NCBI RefSeq assembly: GCF_012641475.1
Contig: NZ_JABAIL010000003.1
Location: forward strand, 186,001 to 250,000
Reading direction: 5' to 3'
DNA length: 64,000 nucleotides
Source of the DNA: Flammeovirga agarivorans
GTDB taxonomy: Bacteria; Bacteroidota; Bacteroidia; Cytophagales; Flammeovirgaceae
Shown: positions 1 through 7,880 of the stretch, one piece after another
How positions within the stretch are numbered: the first letter of the stretch is position 1
Layout: every line of letters starts with the position of its first letter
Translations under genes and position numbers: made by a program
The notes under the pieces: model-generated
Databases searched by the model: none
Seen by the model: only the letters and a program-made list of their open reading frames with translations
Told to the model about the DNA's origin: nothing

Positions 1-1692
1 AAATTCATGTTCTCCAAATGGGAAACCAGCAGCAGTATATACATAGATAGAATCATCTTCATAATCTAAAAGTGTCCACACTGAATCTACACCCCAATTA
101 TTAAAAGTACCTGCAATATCAACTTCATCTTCATTAGGATTAAATTCACCTTTCATCATAGGTGCTCTCATGTCCACATAAAAAGTAAATGTATTGATAT
201 CATAGTTAAACCAACGGCGTTCGAAGTTATCTTCAGCAGTAACGATGTGATATGAGTTAAAGCCTTCAATAAAACGTTCATGTGACGTATCAATATTTTT
301 GATGTAATTGAAGCGATGCATATATTCCTCTCCTTCATCAAAAACTTGAGATTGTGCCATATACACGCCTTCTTCTTCGGTTGGGTGCATGATGTACTCA
401 TTCAGAATTAAATCATTTCTAAAGATTTGAAGTGTAGGTACATCAGCTTCAGGATCAAAGTTTCCATCCTGAATTTGTTTTCTCATATCACTGTAGAAAT
501 ATGTGATAGGATACGCTCCATTTTCATCATTATAGGCAATACTTATCGCTAATGAATCTTCTTCGCCCATTGTGTAGAACCTACTAGTATCACCTCTAAA
601 CTCATGTGATCCCAGCTCCCAACTTCCATTGATTCTAGCTTTCATAAAGAAAGTACTATCACCAAAGAATGACTTTTCTAAAGTGTAGATACCATCCATA
701 TCATCGTCTGACAATTCATCTCCTTGCCAGTCGTTGAAATCCCCAGCGATATCTACAAAATCTTCGTCAGGGTTAAATCGTCCATTCTCAATCTCAACAT
801 TCATATCAAGACTTAAGAAAAGCGTTTTTAAGGATAATTCAGTGAAATCGAAAGTATCATCAAACTGATTGGCTTGAGGGAAAGCTCTTTCTCTAAGGTA
901 AAATTCTTGAGTGCTTCCCGCTTTATAGTAATACCAAACATCATCATCCGCTGTGAGTTGATACGAAGTCGCAGTGTATTGACTATCTCCTAGATCAGTC
1001 ATATGATATTGTACCCTCCCTTCCATCGTTTCTAAGATTACTAAAGGAGTAGCACCATCTTCCAATAAACCTAACTCAACAAGTAAAGTTCCGTCTAGAT
1101 TGAACGTTAATGCCGGATTGGTTAAATCTTCGTTATCATAATAAATATAGACTGCATTGTCTCCTTCTTCCAAGCTAACAAAACGGTTGTTTCTCTGGCC
1201 TAACTCTGAGGTATCCCAAGATTGATTAATTCTAATTTTGTATTCATAATACGTATCAGGTAGTCCCATAAATGCTACAGTGTAAGTACTGTCACCATTA
1301 TCGGAAAGTAGATCTCCGCCGGCCCATTCATTCATGGAACCTGCAATATCTAACGTGTCTGAACTTGGGTCAAAAATACCTTGAGCAATTGCCCAACGCA
1401 TATCAATAGTCACTTCTAAATTAATAGGTTGAGGTAGGTTCGTAGTATCTCCAGATGTAGCCATTACATCCATAAATACATCACCATTTGTATAACCATT
1501 ACCTTGTGTTGCCAGATTATTTCCGCCAACAGAAGAGGTATTCTGATAATCACCATTAATACTTGTCTGACCACCCATTAAATTACCTGAAGGGGTGTAA
1601 TTTGTGTACTGAGCGGAAAGTAGAAAAGGGATAAATAGTATGGAAAGAGAAAGAATCCACCTCTTCCATCTAATTGAATAAGTATGTTCCAT
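1..1692 (-). CDS. Secreted protein with repeated CBM48/E-set-like modules (C-terminus outside window)
   Basis: The minus-strand frame is open from an ATG at 1692 to the left edge, so 564 residues are visible and the C-terminus is missing. A signal peptide of about 28 residues ends in LLSAQ. At least four repeats follow with the pattern (V/I)DMR..I..G.F.P..D.VDIAG.FN.W, for example VDIAGDFNDW and VDIAGTFNNW. This pattern resembles the small Ig-like glycan-binding folds (CBM20/CBM48 or E-set) common in secreted Bacteroidota proteins. The start lies two bases after the stop of the S74 protein gene, so the two are probably co-transcribed and may work together on the cell surface. A T9SS sorting domain beyond the edge is likely but not seen. 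No catalytic domain is visible, so the function is unknown. Confidence 0.8.
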   Translation of the reverse strand, partial: MEHTYSIRWKRWILSLSILFIPFLLSAQYTNYTPSGNLMGGQTSINGDYQNTSSVGGNNLATQGNGYTNGDVFMDVMATSGDTTNLPQPINLEVTIDMRWAIAQGIFDPSSDTLDIAGSMNEWAGGDLLSDNGDSTYTVAFMGLPDTYYEYKIRINQSWDTSELGQRNNRFVSLEEGDNAVYIYYDNEDLTNPALTFNLDGTLLVELGLLEDGATPLVILETMEGRVQYHMTDLGDSQYTATSYQLTADDDVWYYYKAGSTQEFYLRERAFPQANQFDDTFDFTELSLKTLFLSLDMNVEIENGRFNPDEDFVDIAGDFNDWQGDELSDDDMDGIYTLEKSFFGDSTFFMKARINGSWELGSHEFRGDTSRFYTMGEEDSLAISIAYNDENGAYPITYFYSDMRKQIQDGNFDPEADVPTLQIFRNDLILNEYIMHPTEEEGVYMAQSQVFDEGEEYMHRFNYIKNIDTSHERFIEGFNSYHIVTAEDNFERRWFNYDINTFTFYVDMRAPMMKGEFNPNEDEVDIAGTFNNWGVDSVWTLLDYEDDSIYVYTAAGFPFGEHEF

Positions 1693-1694
1693 GA

Positions 1695-3554
1695 TTATTT
1701 AGATGAAGAAGTGATGATTTTTGATAATACCTCTAATTGAAGTTTCATTGCTTTTAAATCTGCTTCATTTTGGTTTGCCTTTTCAACAGATGCTTTTAGT
1801 GATTGGTTTTCTGCTTCCAAAGTTTCCACCTTCTGATTAAGCTCCTTTAATGCTTCAATAAGAACAGCCACTGTTTGTGCATAATGCACAGATTTGTAGC
1901 CTTTATCATCCGTTTCTACTAACTCAGGGAATACTTGCTCTACCTCCTGAGCAATCAAACCGATTTGAACATCTTTATCAAATCCTTTTTTAGGGAATTC
2001 GTCTGCTTTATATAAATAAGAAACTCCTTGCAATTTCATTACATTCTCCAACGAAGAAGTAAGAGGAGTAATATTTGATTTGTATCTTCTATCTGATGAA
2101 ACTAAAGAGAAATCAGTATATACATCTAAAGCCAATTCAGCACCATTGGTATGTCTCAACACTAATTGTCCATAGCTGTTTGTACTATCATTGACTGTGC
2201 CCAACCAAGCTATATCACCGTAAGATTCCTTACCAATAATAAAATCGTTGTAACCAATCCCTGTAAAATATCCATTTTGGTGGTTGTTGATGGATAACGA
2301 CCTATGGTTAAAAGTTGAAGAATAATTCGAATCAACATCTCTAATATGAAGATTACCTGCTTGTCTGTTTTCATCATCCATAACCACCTCAGCCATAAAG
2401 ACATTCGGTTCGTCATGCTCAGGAGTCGCTTCTAATTGTAAGATAGGTAAGTTGTTATCCCAATCCTTCAAGTACATTCCAACGCCATTTCCATGTTCCG
2501 AACGATGCCAAATACCATGAGAATCGATATATGTGTGTCTATCATTACTGGTATTATTTACATGAATCATCCCTTGGTCTAAGTCCATGTAATCATCATA
2601 AACAGCTTCCATGGTTACTAAGCTTCTATACCAGCCATTGCCATCACCTGTCTCTCCATAAACTTGCAATAGACCATAGTTTGAGTTTTCCCAAGTCTTA
2701 CCCATCATTTGGATATTTGGAGTGTTTTGTCCCCATAAGAACATTTCTCCCGTTGCTCTGTCTGTTCCATCAGCAATGATATTCATCGACAAACCAGCAT
2801 CAGAACCTTCAAAAGAAGAAGATAAACGAAGAGATCCACCTTCACCGATTACACCACCTGTATTATCCTGTACATCAGTAATTTCCAAGTTTACAATTGG
2901 GTGATGTGGAATTTGATAACCCTCTAAGTGAAAGAATGGAAGATTTGTTGGTTCCCAAACTTTAAAGCCTGTACCAACCCAAGCACCACTTTCTGTTCCA
3001 TACATGGATAATAAACCTCCAGTATTTACTGAATCTGTTCCATAAGCATATAACCATGCTTTGTTTCTACCTTGATGGTCATAAACAGCGAGTCCACCAT
3101 TCCCATTGCTATCAATTTCTAATTGAGCCTTTTTTGATCCGTCATCAGAATCCAATTGGATCTTGTTGGGCATAATACTTACTGCCATCACACCATTTTC
3201 ATGATTAACGTTGCCAGATCCTTCTCCTAAATCTCCTACAATTGGAGCATATAAAGTAATAGGATCCAGTGAATTACCATCAACACTTAGGTAAAGCATT
3301 GCTTCTCCTTCTTGATTGTAGATGTTGTTAGGAATAGGCTCCATACTACCTAAAACCACTGAATAGAACCCGTCAGTGACCATTACACCTGTGTGTTCTT
3401 CAGACCAGTCGGTTCCATCTAAAGAGAAGTTTAAAGTGACAGTAGTGTTTACTAGCGTGTCTGCTGCCGATAATTTACCCTGAAAAGGAATTTTTTGGGC
3501 AAAAAGACATGACGTAGCAAAAAGTAACATTAAGAGTGTAGTTAATGTTTTCAT
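1695..3554 (-). CDS. Secreted protein with C-terminal peptidase S74 (intramolecular chaperone) domain
   Basis: 619 residues. The N-terminus is a signal peptide (MKTLTTLLMLLFATSCLFAQ). The central 400 residues are beta-rich and glycine/asparagine-rich, as in fibre or beta-solenoid proteins. From about residue 510 there is an S74 domain: SSDRRYKSNI (the autocleavage Ser region), then GLIAQEVEQVFPELV and YAQTVAVLIEALKEL. It ends in a coiled coil of about 50 residues. In phage tail spikes this domain trimerises the fibre and cuts itself off. In Bacteroidota similar architectures occur in surface proteins. It is the first gene of an operon with the repeat protein next to it. A trimeric surface fibre is an inference. 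Confidence 0.85.
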   Translation of the reverse strand: MKTLTTLLMLLFATSCLFAQKIPFQGKLSAADTLVNTTVTLNFSLDGTDWSEEHTGVMVTDGFYSVVLGSMEPIPNNIYNQEGEAMLYLSVDGNSLDPITLYAPIVGDLGEGSGNVNHENGVMAVSIMPNKIQLDSDDGSKKAQLEIDSNGNGGLAVYDHQGRNKAWLYAYGTDSVNTGGLLSMYGTESGAWVGTGFKVWEPTNLPFFHLEGYQIPHHPIVNLEITDVQDNTGGVIGEGGSLRLSSSFEGSDAGLSMNIIADGTDRATGEMFLWGQNTPNIQMMGKTWENSNYGLLQVYGETGDGNGWYRSLVTMEAVYDDYMDLDQGMIHVNNTSNDRHTYIDSHGIWHRSEHGNGVGMYLKDWDNNLPILQLEATPEHDEPNVFMAEVVMDDENRQAGNLHIRDVDSNYSSTFNHRSLSINNHQNGYFTGIGYNDFIIGKESYGDIAWLGTVNDSTNSYGQLVLRHTNGAELALDVYTDFSLVSSDRRYKSNITPLTSSLENVMKLQGVSYLYKADEFPKKGFDKDVQIGLIAQEVEQVFPELVETDDKGYKSVHYAQTVAVLIEALKELNQKVETLEAENQSLKASVEKANQNEADLKAMKLQLEVLSKIITSSSK

Positions 3555-3691
3555 AGCGTTTACTATAATTAATGAAGTTTAAAAATTGTCAGAGGAGAAA
3601 CACTTTTAGTTGATAAAGAAATCAGTTGGGCAGAATCCTCCTCTATATCATCGTAATAATTTGCTAGTAAAACTATGAAATTACATTAATC

Positions 3692-3722
3692 TAGAATATC
3701 CCCCTTTTGGGGTATTTTTTTG
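3692..3722 (+). terminator. Possible plus-strand terminator-like hairpin
   Basis: CCCC-TTTT-GGGG followed by TA and seven T, oriented to stop plus-strand transcription. No plus-strand gene lies upstream. The stem is only four G-C pairs plus two A-T pairs across a mismatch. It sits between two minus-strand genes. Confidence 0.35.
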
Positions 3723-3737
3723 TTAATAATTGAAAAT

Positions 3738-4247
3738 CTATCGAATAATTTTTTGGTAATCGACTACATCCAAGATTTTACCAAATTTCTCACCCACCTG
3801 TTTTAAATGTGCACATTTTTCGTATCCTAACTTTTCAAATAAGCGAATACTAGCTAAGTTATCTCCTGTTATTACTGCCATCAATACACAGATCATATCT
3901 CCTTCCAGTGCATCCATTTCAAGTTTTTTAATCACTTTAGAAGCGATTCCTCTTCCTGAGGCTTTATGGTCCAAGTAAATAGTTACTTCTGCTGTACGAT
4001 TATAGGCTTCTCTACTTTTAAACGGGCCCAAATAGGCATAACCCACTACAGTAGTACCTTCTTTTACTAAATATGAGGGGTATTTTTTGCTTCCAATTGG
4101 GATAAAGGCTTCCAATTCTTCTATCAATACTTCATCCATGTGGAAAGTTGCTGTAGAATTTTTCACATAGTAATCATAGATGATTTTCACTTCTTCCAAG
4201 TGGTCTCTTGTTAAAGGTTCGTATGTTAAATTAGTTGTTGTATTCAT
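3738..4247 (-). CDS. GNAT-family N-acetyltransferase (Pat/phosphinothricin-acetyltransferase-like)
   Basis: 169 residues, about the usual length for a single GNAT domain. The acetyl-CoA binding motif A is visible as EVTIYLDHKASGRGIASKV (R/Q-x-x-G-x-G/A type), followed by the typical NLASIRLFEKLGYE motif B. The Pat-like subgroup acetylates small amines or amino-acid analogues; the substrate here is unknown. The ATG is four bases after the macro-domain gene stop, making this the third gene of the caspase-macro operon. It may therefore belong functionally with that pair, or only be carried along. Family call sure, role unsure. Confidence 0.88.
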   Translation of the reverse strand: MNTTTNLTYEPLTRDHLEEVKIIYDYYVKNSTATFHMDEVLIEELEAFIPIGSKKYPSYLVKEGTTVVGYAYLGPFKSREAYNRTAEVTIYLDHKASGRGIASKVIKKLEMDALEGDMICVLMAVITGDNLASIRLFEKLGYEKCAHLKQVGEKFGKILDVVDYQKIIR

Positions 4248-4251
4248 TGTT

Positions 4252-5268
4252 TTAAGCTTGTAAAAAATTATTTAATTCATCATTTATTGAAGTGATCTTA
4301 TTCAACGTTTCTTCCCTTCCTTTCTTGGCATCCTCAATATTTGTGATGAGTTGAAAAGGAACCATCTCTCCTCCATATTTTGCTTTTTCGATTTCATAGT
4401 GTCTTAATGCCGAGTTATAGTAATTTAATGCTTGTTCAGATACTTTCTTATCTTCTTTTAATTGCTCAATGGTATGTTTATGATTATTGATATTATGGTA
4501 CAAGTCCTCTAAAAATTGTAGATCTTCCAATAGGTGTGGAATAGTAGCGACAGCAATAGTATTGTCTTGTCCCATTTCAATCTCATCGATATGTTTGAGC
4601 CCTACTTCTAATCTACTGATCAATTCTTTATCAACACTTCCTCTTTCTTTTAAAGTACTATTTACTCCTGTCAATAAATCTCTTATTTCTTTGTTTTGTT
4701 TAGTGATAGAGGCAAATTCAACAGCTCCTTCAAAAAGAGCATTCATATCTTCATTGTTAGCAACGCCCGGTAATAAGCATAAATTGATCTCGTCGATACA
4801 TGTATTTTGATACAAAAATTCAGAAATCGTTTCAGTCGTTGTTTTTACCGCTTGCTCCAATTCAAACCCTGCCGTACCAGTCCCTATAGCAGGTAACGTA
4901 ATAGATCTAATACGAAGAGATTTACCCAATTCTAATATACGCGCTAGGATTTCTTCCAATACATCAACATTGACAATATCACCGGTATTAAAATCTATAG
5001 TAATCGCATGGAAAATATATTTTGAGGATAACCTTCCTGCTGTCGTAACGAGAACATCTCCCAATTTTAAGTCAGTATGTTTCTGAGCATCAAATTGAAT
5101 TTCTATTCCTCCTTCGTTTAAAATTCTTCGAGATACACCACCACCCATACTAACAAAATTATCGTCGGAGCTAACGGTTACATCAGATTTCACTTCAATG
5201 ATATCCCCATAAATTACATTAAACTTGGAGCCTCCTATGTAGTATTCTTTATTTTGTGATTCGATCAT
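4252..5268 (-). CDS. Macro-domain protein with caspase-partner C-terminal helical segment
   Basis: 338 residues with no signal peptide, so probably cytoplasmic. Residues 8-166 form a macro domain (ADP-ribose or derivative binding): GDI at 21-23, SSDDN with MGGGVS at 33-46 in place of the usual NAAN loop, GDVL at 70-73, and the phosphate loop PAIGTGTAGF at 126-135. Residues 190-280 are predicted helical. Residues 283-337 carry a segment with conserved Y, L, H, E, AK.G, P..L and EDAKKG that recurs at the C-terminus of the caspase-like protein encoded just upstream. The start codon overlaps that gene's stop by four bases (ATGA), so translation is probably coupled. The shared tail suggests self-assembly or partner recruitment, as with effector-associated domains of bacterial conflict systems. 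Whether it only binds or also hydrolyses ADP-ribose adducts cannot be seen. Confidence 0.88.
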   Translation of the reverse strand: MIESQNKEYYIGGSKFNVIYGDIIEVKSDVTVSSDDNFVSMGGGVSRRILNEGGIEIQFDAQKHTDLKLGDVLVTTAGRLSSKYIFHAITIDFNTGDIVNVDVLEEILARILELGKSLRIRSITLPAIGTGTAGFELEQAVKTTTETISEFLYQNTCIDEINLCLLPGVANNEDMNALFEGAVEFASITKQNKEIRDLLTGVNSTLKERGSVDKELISRLEVGLKHIDEIEMGQDNTIAVATIPHLLEDLQFLEDLYHNINNHKHTIEQLKEDKKVSEQALNYYNSALRHYEIEKAKYGGEMVPFQLITNIEDAKKGREETLNKITSINDELNNFLQA

Positions 5269-6602
5269 GATAACAATGCTAATAGATTATTTTTTACTTC
5301 CCTCATTCCTTTTTTAGCATCTTCCATTCTGTGTAATACTATTGGAGGAATGTTTTCACCATGTTTCGCAGCAGCTATTTCAGCATGTTGAAGGTTCTTT
5401 CTGTAGATTTCATACAAGCTCAATTGATGTTTGATATGCTCCAATTGTTGATCATTAAAGGACGTAAAATCTTTCTGCGTGATATATTTTACTTTTTCCT
5501 CCTCCGATAGCACATCATAATTTACTATTGGTTGCTCAATGATTTTCTCTTCTTTTACCTCAGTTACTGTTTCTACTGGTTGAGGTTGTACTGCAGCAAC
5601 CTTCCTTCTGTTGGATAAGTATAGTTTCAAAATCACAAACACTAATAGTAGGATAATTATGACCCCAATAGTGTATAAGTTGATATCTTTCTCTTCCTTG
5701 ACTCCTCTTGTTGCGATCTCCTCATTAATGTCACTAGAAATTGAAGTTTGAGAATTGTTCATTTCTGATAAACTGACCTTACTGCCTTTACTAAAAATAA
5801 ATTCACTACCAGGATCATCACTACCAAATGAACCATATAAACTCTCTGTCTGGGTTCTTTTTGTGCTGTGATGTAAATCTGATAAAGTAAATAATTCTAG
5901 GTCCTCTTGGTACAAAGCATTTAAAATTGCATTACAAAATGGAGAGTGTCCATTTACTCCATTATCTGGCACTTCTTCCAAGGCTCCTGAAGTCAAATAC
6001 ACTCTTGTTGTTTTATGCATTTTCTTGTTGAGAAATTTCATGGTATTTCTATCCATTTCTGCTCCTCGACTTCTACTCTTATCTCTTAAATTCTCATTAA
6101 AGCTACCTCCAAAGCAAACATCTAATACAATTGCAACATGTTTTGCTTTCAATGCTTCTAACATCCCACTTAATTTTTTGTACTGTAGGTATGTATTTCT
6201 TGTCGGATCCTTCTTTACTGTTTTAGTATCCTTAAACACTAAAAATCCATCATCAAAACTTGAAGCATCATAATCTCCATGTCCTGCGATATATATTAAA
6301 AATCGGTCTTGTTCAGATAATATGTTATTGTACCTCAATATTGCTTTCTCAACATCTTCTCTTGTTGGAGAAAGTAGCAATTTAGTTTTAAAGAAATAAT
6401 CTTTTTTGAGTACTTCTTCAATACTTTTCGCATCGTTTTCTGCATTCTCTAAGTTTTGCCAATCCGGTTTTCCTTGGTAATCGTTAGTTCCAATGACCAA
6501 TGCATATTGTTGGCTATTGACCAATTCTTGATGCTCCGTTTGTGCGATCGATATAAACGGTAAAAAAAAGGAAAGTATTAAAAATTTAGTTGTCAAGTTC
6601 AT
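5265..6602 (-). CDS. Membrane-anchored caspase-like (peptidase C14) protein
   Basis: 445 residues. A signal peptide occupies about 1-20 (ends ISIAQ). The caspase-fold domain covers about 31-270 with YALVIGTNDY at 33-42, catalytic His108 in YIAGHGD and catalytic Cys163 in LDVCFGGSF. A linker is followed by one transmembrane helix at about 309-328, then NRRK, so by the positive-inside rule the protease should face outward and the tail (about 331-445) the cytoplasm. The tail ends in a helical segment (about 397-444: Y..NL.HAE, AAKHGE, EDAKKG) homologous to the end of the macro-domain protein of the next gene. It is the first gene of a caspase-macro-GNAT operon. Such shared tails are typical of self-associating adaptors in bacterial immunity and regulated-death systems. 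The substrate and trigger are unknown. Confidence 0.9.
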   Translation of the reverse strand: MNLTTKFLILSFFLPFISIAQTEHQELVNSQQYALVIGTNDYQGKPDWQNLENAENDAKSIEEVLKKDYFFKTKLLLSPTREDVEKAILRYNNILSEQDRFLIYIAGHGDYDASSFDDGFLVFKDTKTVKKDPTRNTYLQYKKLSGMLEALKAKHVAIVLDVCFGGSFNENLRDKSRSRGAEMDRNTMKFLNKKMHKTTRVYLTSGALEEVPDNGVNGHSPFCNAILNALYQEDLELFTLSDLHHSTKRTQTESLYGSFGSDDPGSEFIFSKGSKVSLSEMNNSQTSISSDINEEIATRGVKEEKDINLYTIGVIIILLLVFVILKLYLSNRRKVAAVQPQPVETVTEVKEEKIIEQPIVNYDVLSEEEKVKYITQKDFTSFNDQQLEHIKHQLSLYEIYRKNLQHAEIAAAKHGENIPPIVLHRMEDAKKGMREVKNNLLALLS

Positions 6603-6861
6603 CGAGTTTGTGTTATGAATCTAAAGATAATAAAATTCAGTTTTTTAGTATCAACATTTCTCCTTCACTCTTGAATATGTACACATTAATCGCATTCCTA
6701 TTGAATATTATCTTGTCACCTTGAATTTAGTTTGATTTTTAACATTATTTCATTGTTTAACATGAAACATAATTAAAATTAGACCCGTTAGTATAATTAG
6801 AAGTTAGATGAATGCGCTTAGTAGATAAGTGAAAAAAAATTGAGAGAGTTAAGTTCATGAG
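6603..6861. other. Intergenic region, possible small RNA on plus strand
   Basis: No convincing coding region. On the minus strand it must hold the promoter of the caspase operon, but I see no clear TAnnTTTG box. On the plus strand it leads into a strong 12-bp terminator hairpin with no gene to serve, which hints at a short non-coding plus-strand transcript. Confidence 0.3.
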
Positions 6862-6896
6862 ACACCTCGTTGATATTGTCAGCGAGGTGTTTTTTA
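6862..6896 (+). terminator. Strong rho-independent terminator, plus orientation
   Basis: A 12-bp stem begins ACACCTCG and closes CGAGGTGT, extended by TTGA/TCAG, with a TATTG loop and then six T. It abuts the stop codon of the minus-strand AraC gene, but the T tract is on the plus side. On the minus strand no T tract follows the hairpin. Confidence 0.7.
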
Positions 6897-7880
6897 TTAG
6901 ATAAATTGTGCTGTATATTTTTCTTGAAACTCTTTAGGTGTAAGCTTAAATTTTTTCTTGAAAGATGTCGTATAATGGCTCGCACTATTGAACCCAAAAT
7001 CTAATGCAATAGCTGAAATAGGCACTTTTAATGATTTCAATATTTCTTTTGATTGATGTAACCGAACATCTTGATGATAACTCATGATCGAAACCCCAAA
7101 AACCTGTTTAAAAAGATAACGTAATCGACTCTCACTTAAACCCACTTCCTTTGATACTTCATTGATAGTAACCACTCTATCTGAGTTTTCGTAAAGGTAA
7201 TTTTGTGTCTGCAACACTGCATCCATATTAAACGGGTATTTATTGGATGCTTCAATAACTTCTCTACTATTCACACAAATAAAGAAGTGTGTAAGCAATC
7301 CAAAGGTGGTCGTTTTTATCCTTTCTAAGTAATAATAATCCTTCTCTGTAGTACTAAAAACAGTGTCAAACATCCACCTTCCTTTAGGGTCCAATTCCTC
7401 AAATACTACAAAGTAATCGTCTTGTGGCATTAGATTTTGTAATTTCTTAGACTGGGAAGTAAAAGACCTAAAAAGATCCTTTGAAATTCTGAGTTCTAGA
7501 ATACGTAATTGAGGTCTTTTCTTAAAATCCACTTTAAAGCTTCTCGAAGAATTGGTGACATATACTCCATACCCACTTTCACTATATTCGTACAATTCTG
7601 TTGGATCTTGTACATCTTTTTTCTGTTCAACAATTTTTTCTTCCAAAGGCATTAAGAAAGACATTCTTATATAAGGTAAGTGTCCCAAATTTGGGTGACG
7701 AAAAGGGAGATCTTGCTTTAGGTATAACTCTAACTTTAAGACATCAAGTTCTTCGAAAGCAATCGCTTCTATATATCCTTTTGCTTTATTATTATCTACA
7801 ACTACTTTATTTTCTTTTTTAGTCACCTCTAAATGAGAAGCCCAACGATCTAAAGTAGTCTCTATGGCTTTATCATTCAT
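6897..7880 (-). CDS. AraC-family transcriptional regulator (second of tandem pair)
   Basis: 327 residues. The C-terminal 100 residues form the double helix-turn-helix of AraC/XylS regulators: INEVSKEVGLSESRLRYLFKQ, then AIALDFGFNSASHYTTSFKKKF and LTPKEFQEKY. The N-terminal 200 residues are not a recognisable cupin but are alignable with the adjacent upstream paralogue (shared N.KGKG/AKG.I....FE motif). Its ATG overlaps the upstream paralogue's TGA by four bases, so the two are probably translated together. The ligand and target genes are unknown; neighbouring wecB and the caspase operon are possible targets only by position. Confidence 0.9.
   Translation of the reverse strand: MNDKAIETTLDRWASHLEVTKKENKVVVDNNKAKGYIEAIAFEELDVLKLELYLKQDLPFRHPNLGHLPYIRMSFLMPLEEKIVEQKKDVQDPTELYEYSESGYGVYVTNSSRSFKVDFKKRPQLRILELRISKDLFRSFTSQSKKLQNLMPQDDYFVVFEELDPKGRWMFDTVFSTTEKDYYYLERIKTTTFGLLTHFFICVNSREVIEASNKYPFNMDAVLQTQNYLYENSDRVVTINEVSKEVGLSESRLRYLFKQVFGVSIMSYHQDVRLHQSKEILKSLKVPISAIALDFGFNSASHYTTSFKKKFKLTPKEFQEKYTAQFI

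Noticed and set aside
2531-2904. Plus-strand open frames opposite the S74 protein gene
   Set aside because: Low-complexity Ser/Pro/His-rich translations that are antisense shadows of the minus-strand gene.
1695-3554. Prophage tail-fibre gene
   Set aside because: The S74 domain is phage-like, but the protein has a signal peptide and no structural phage gene lies nearby.
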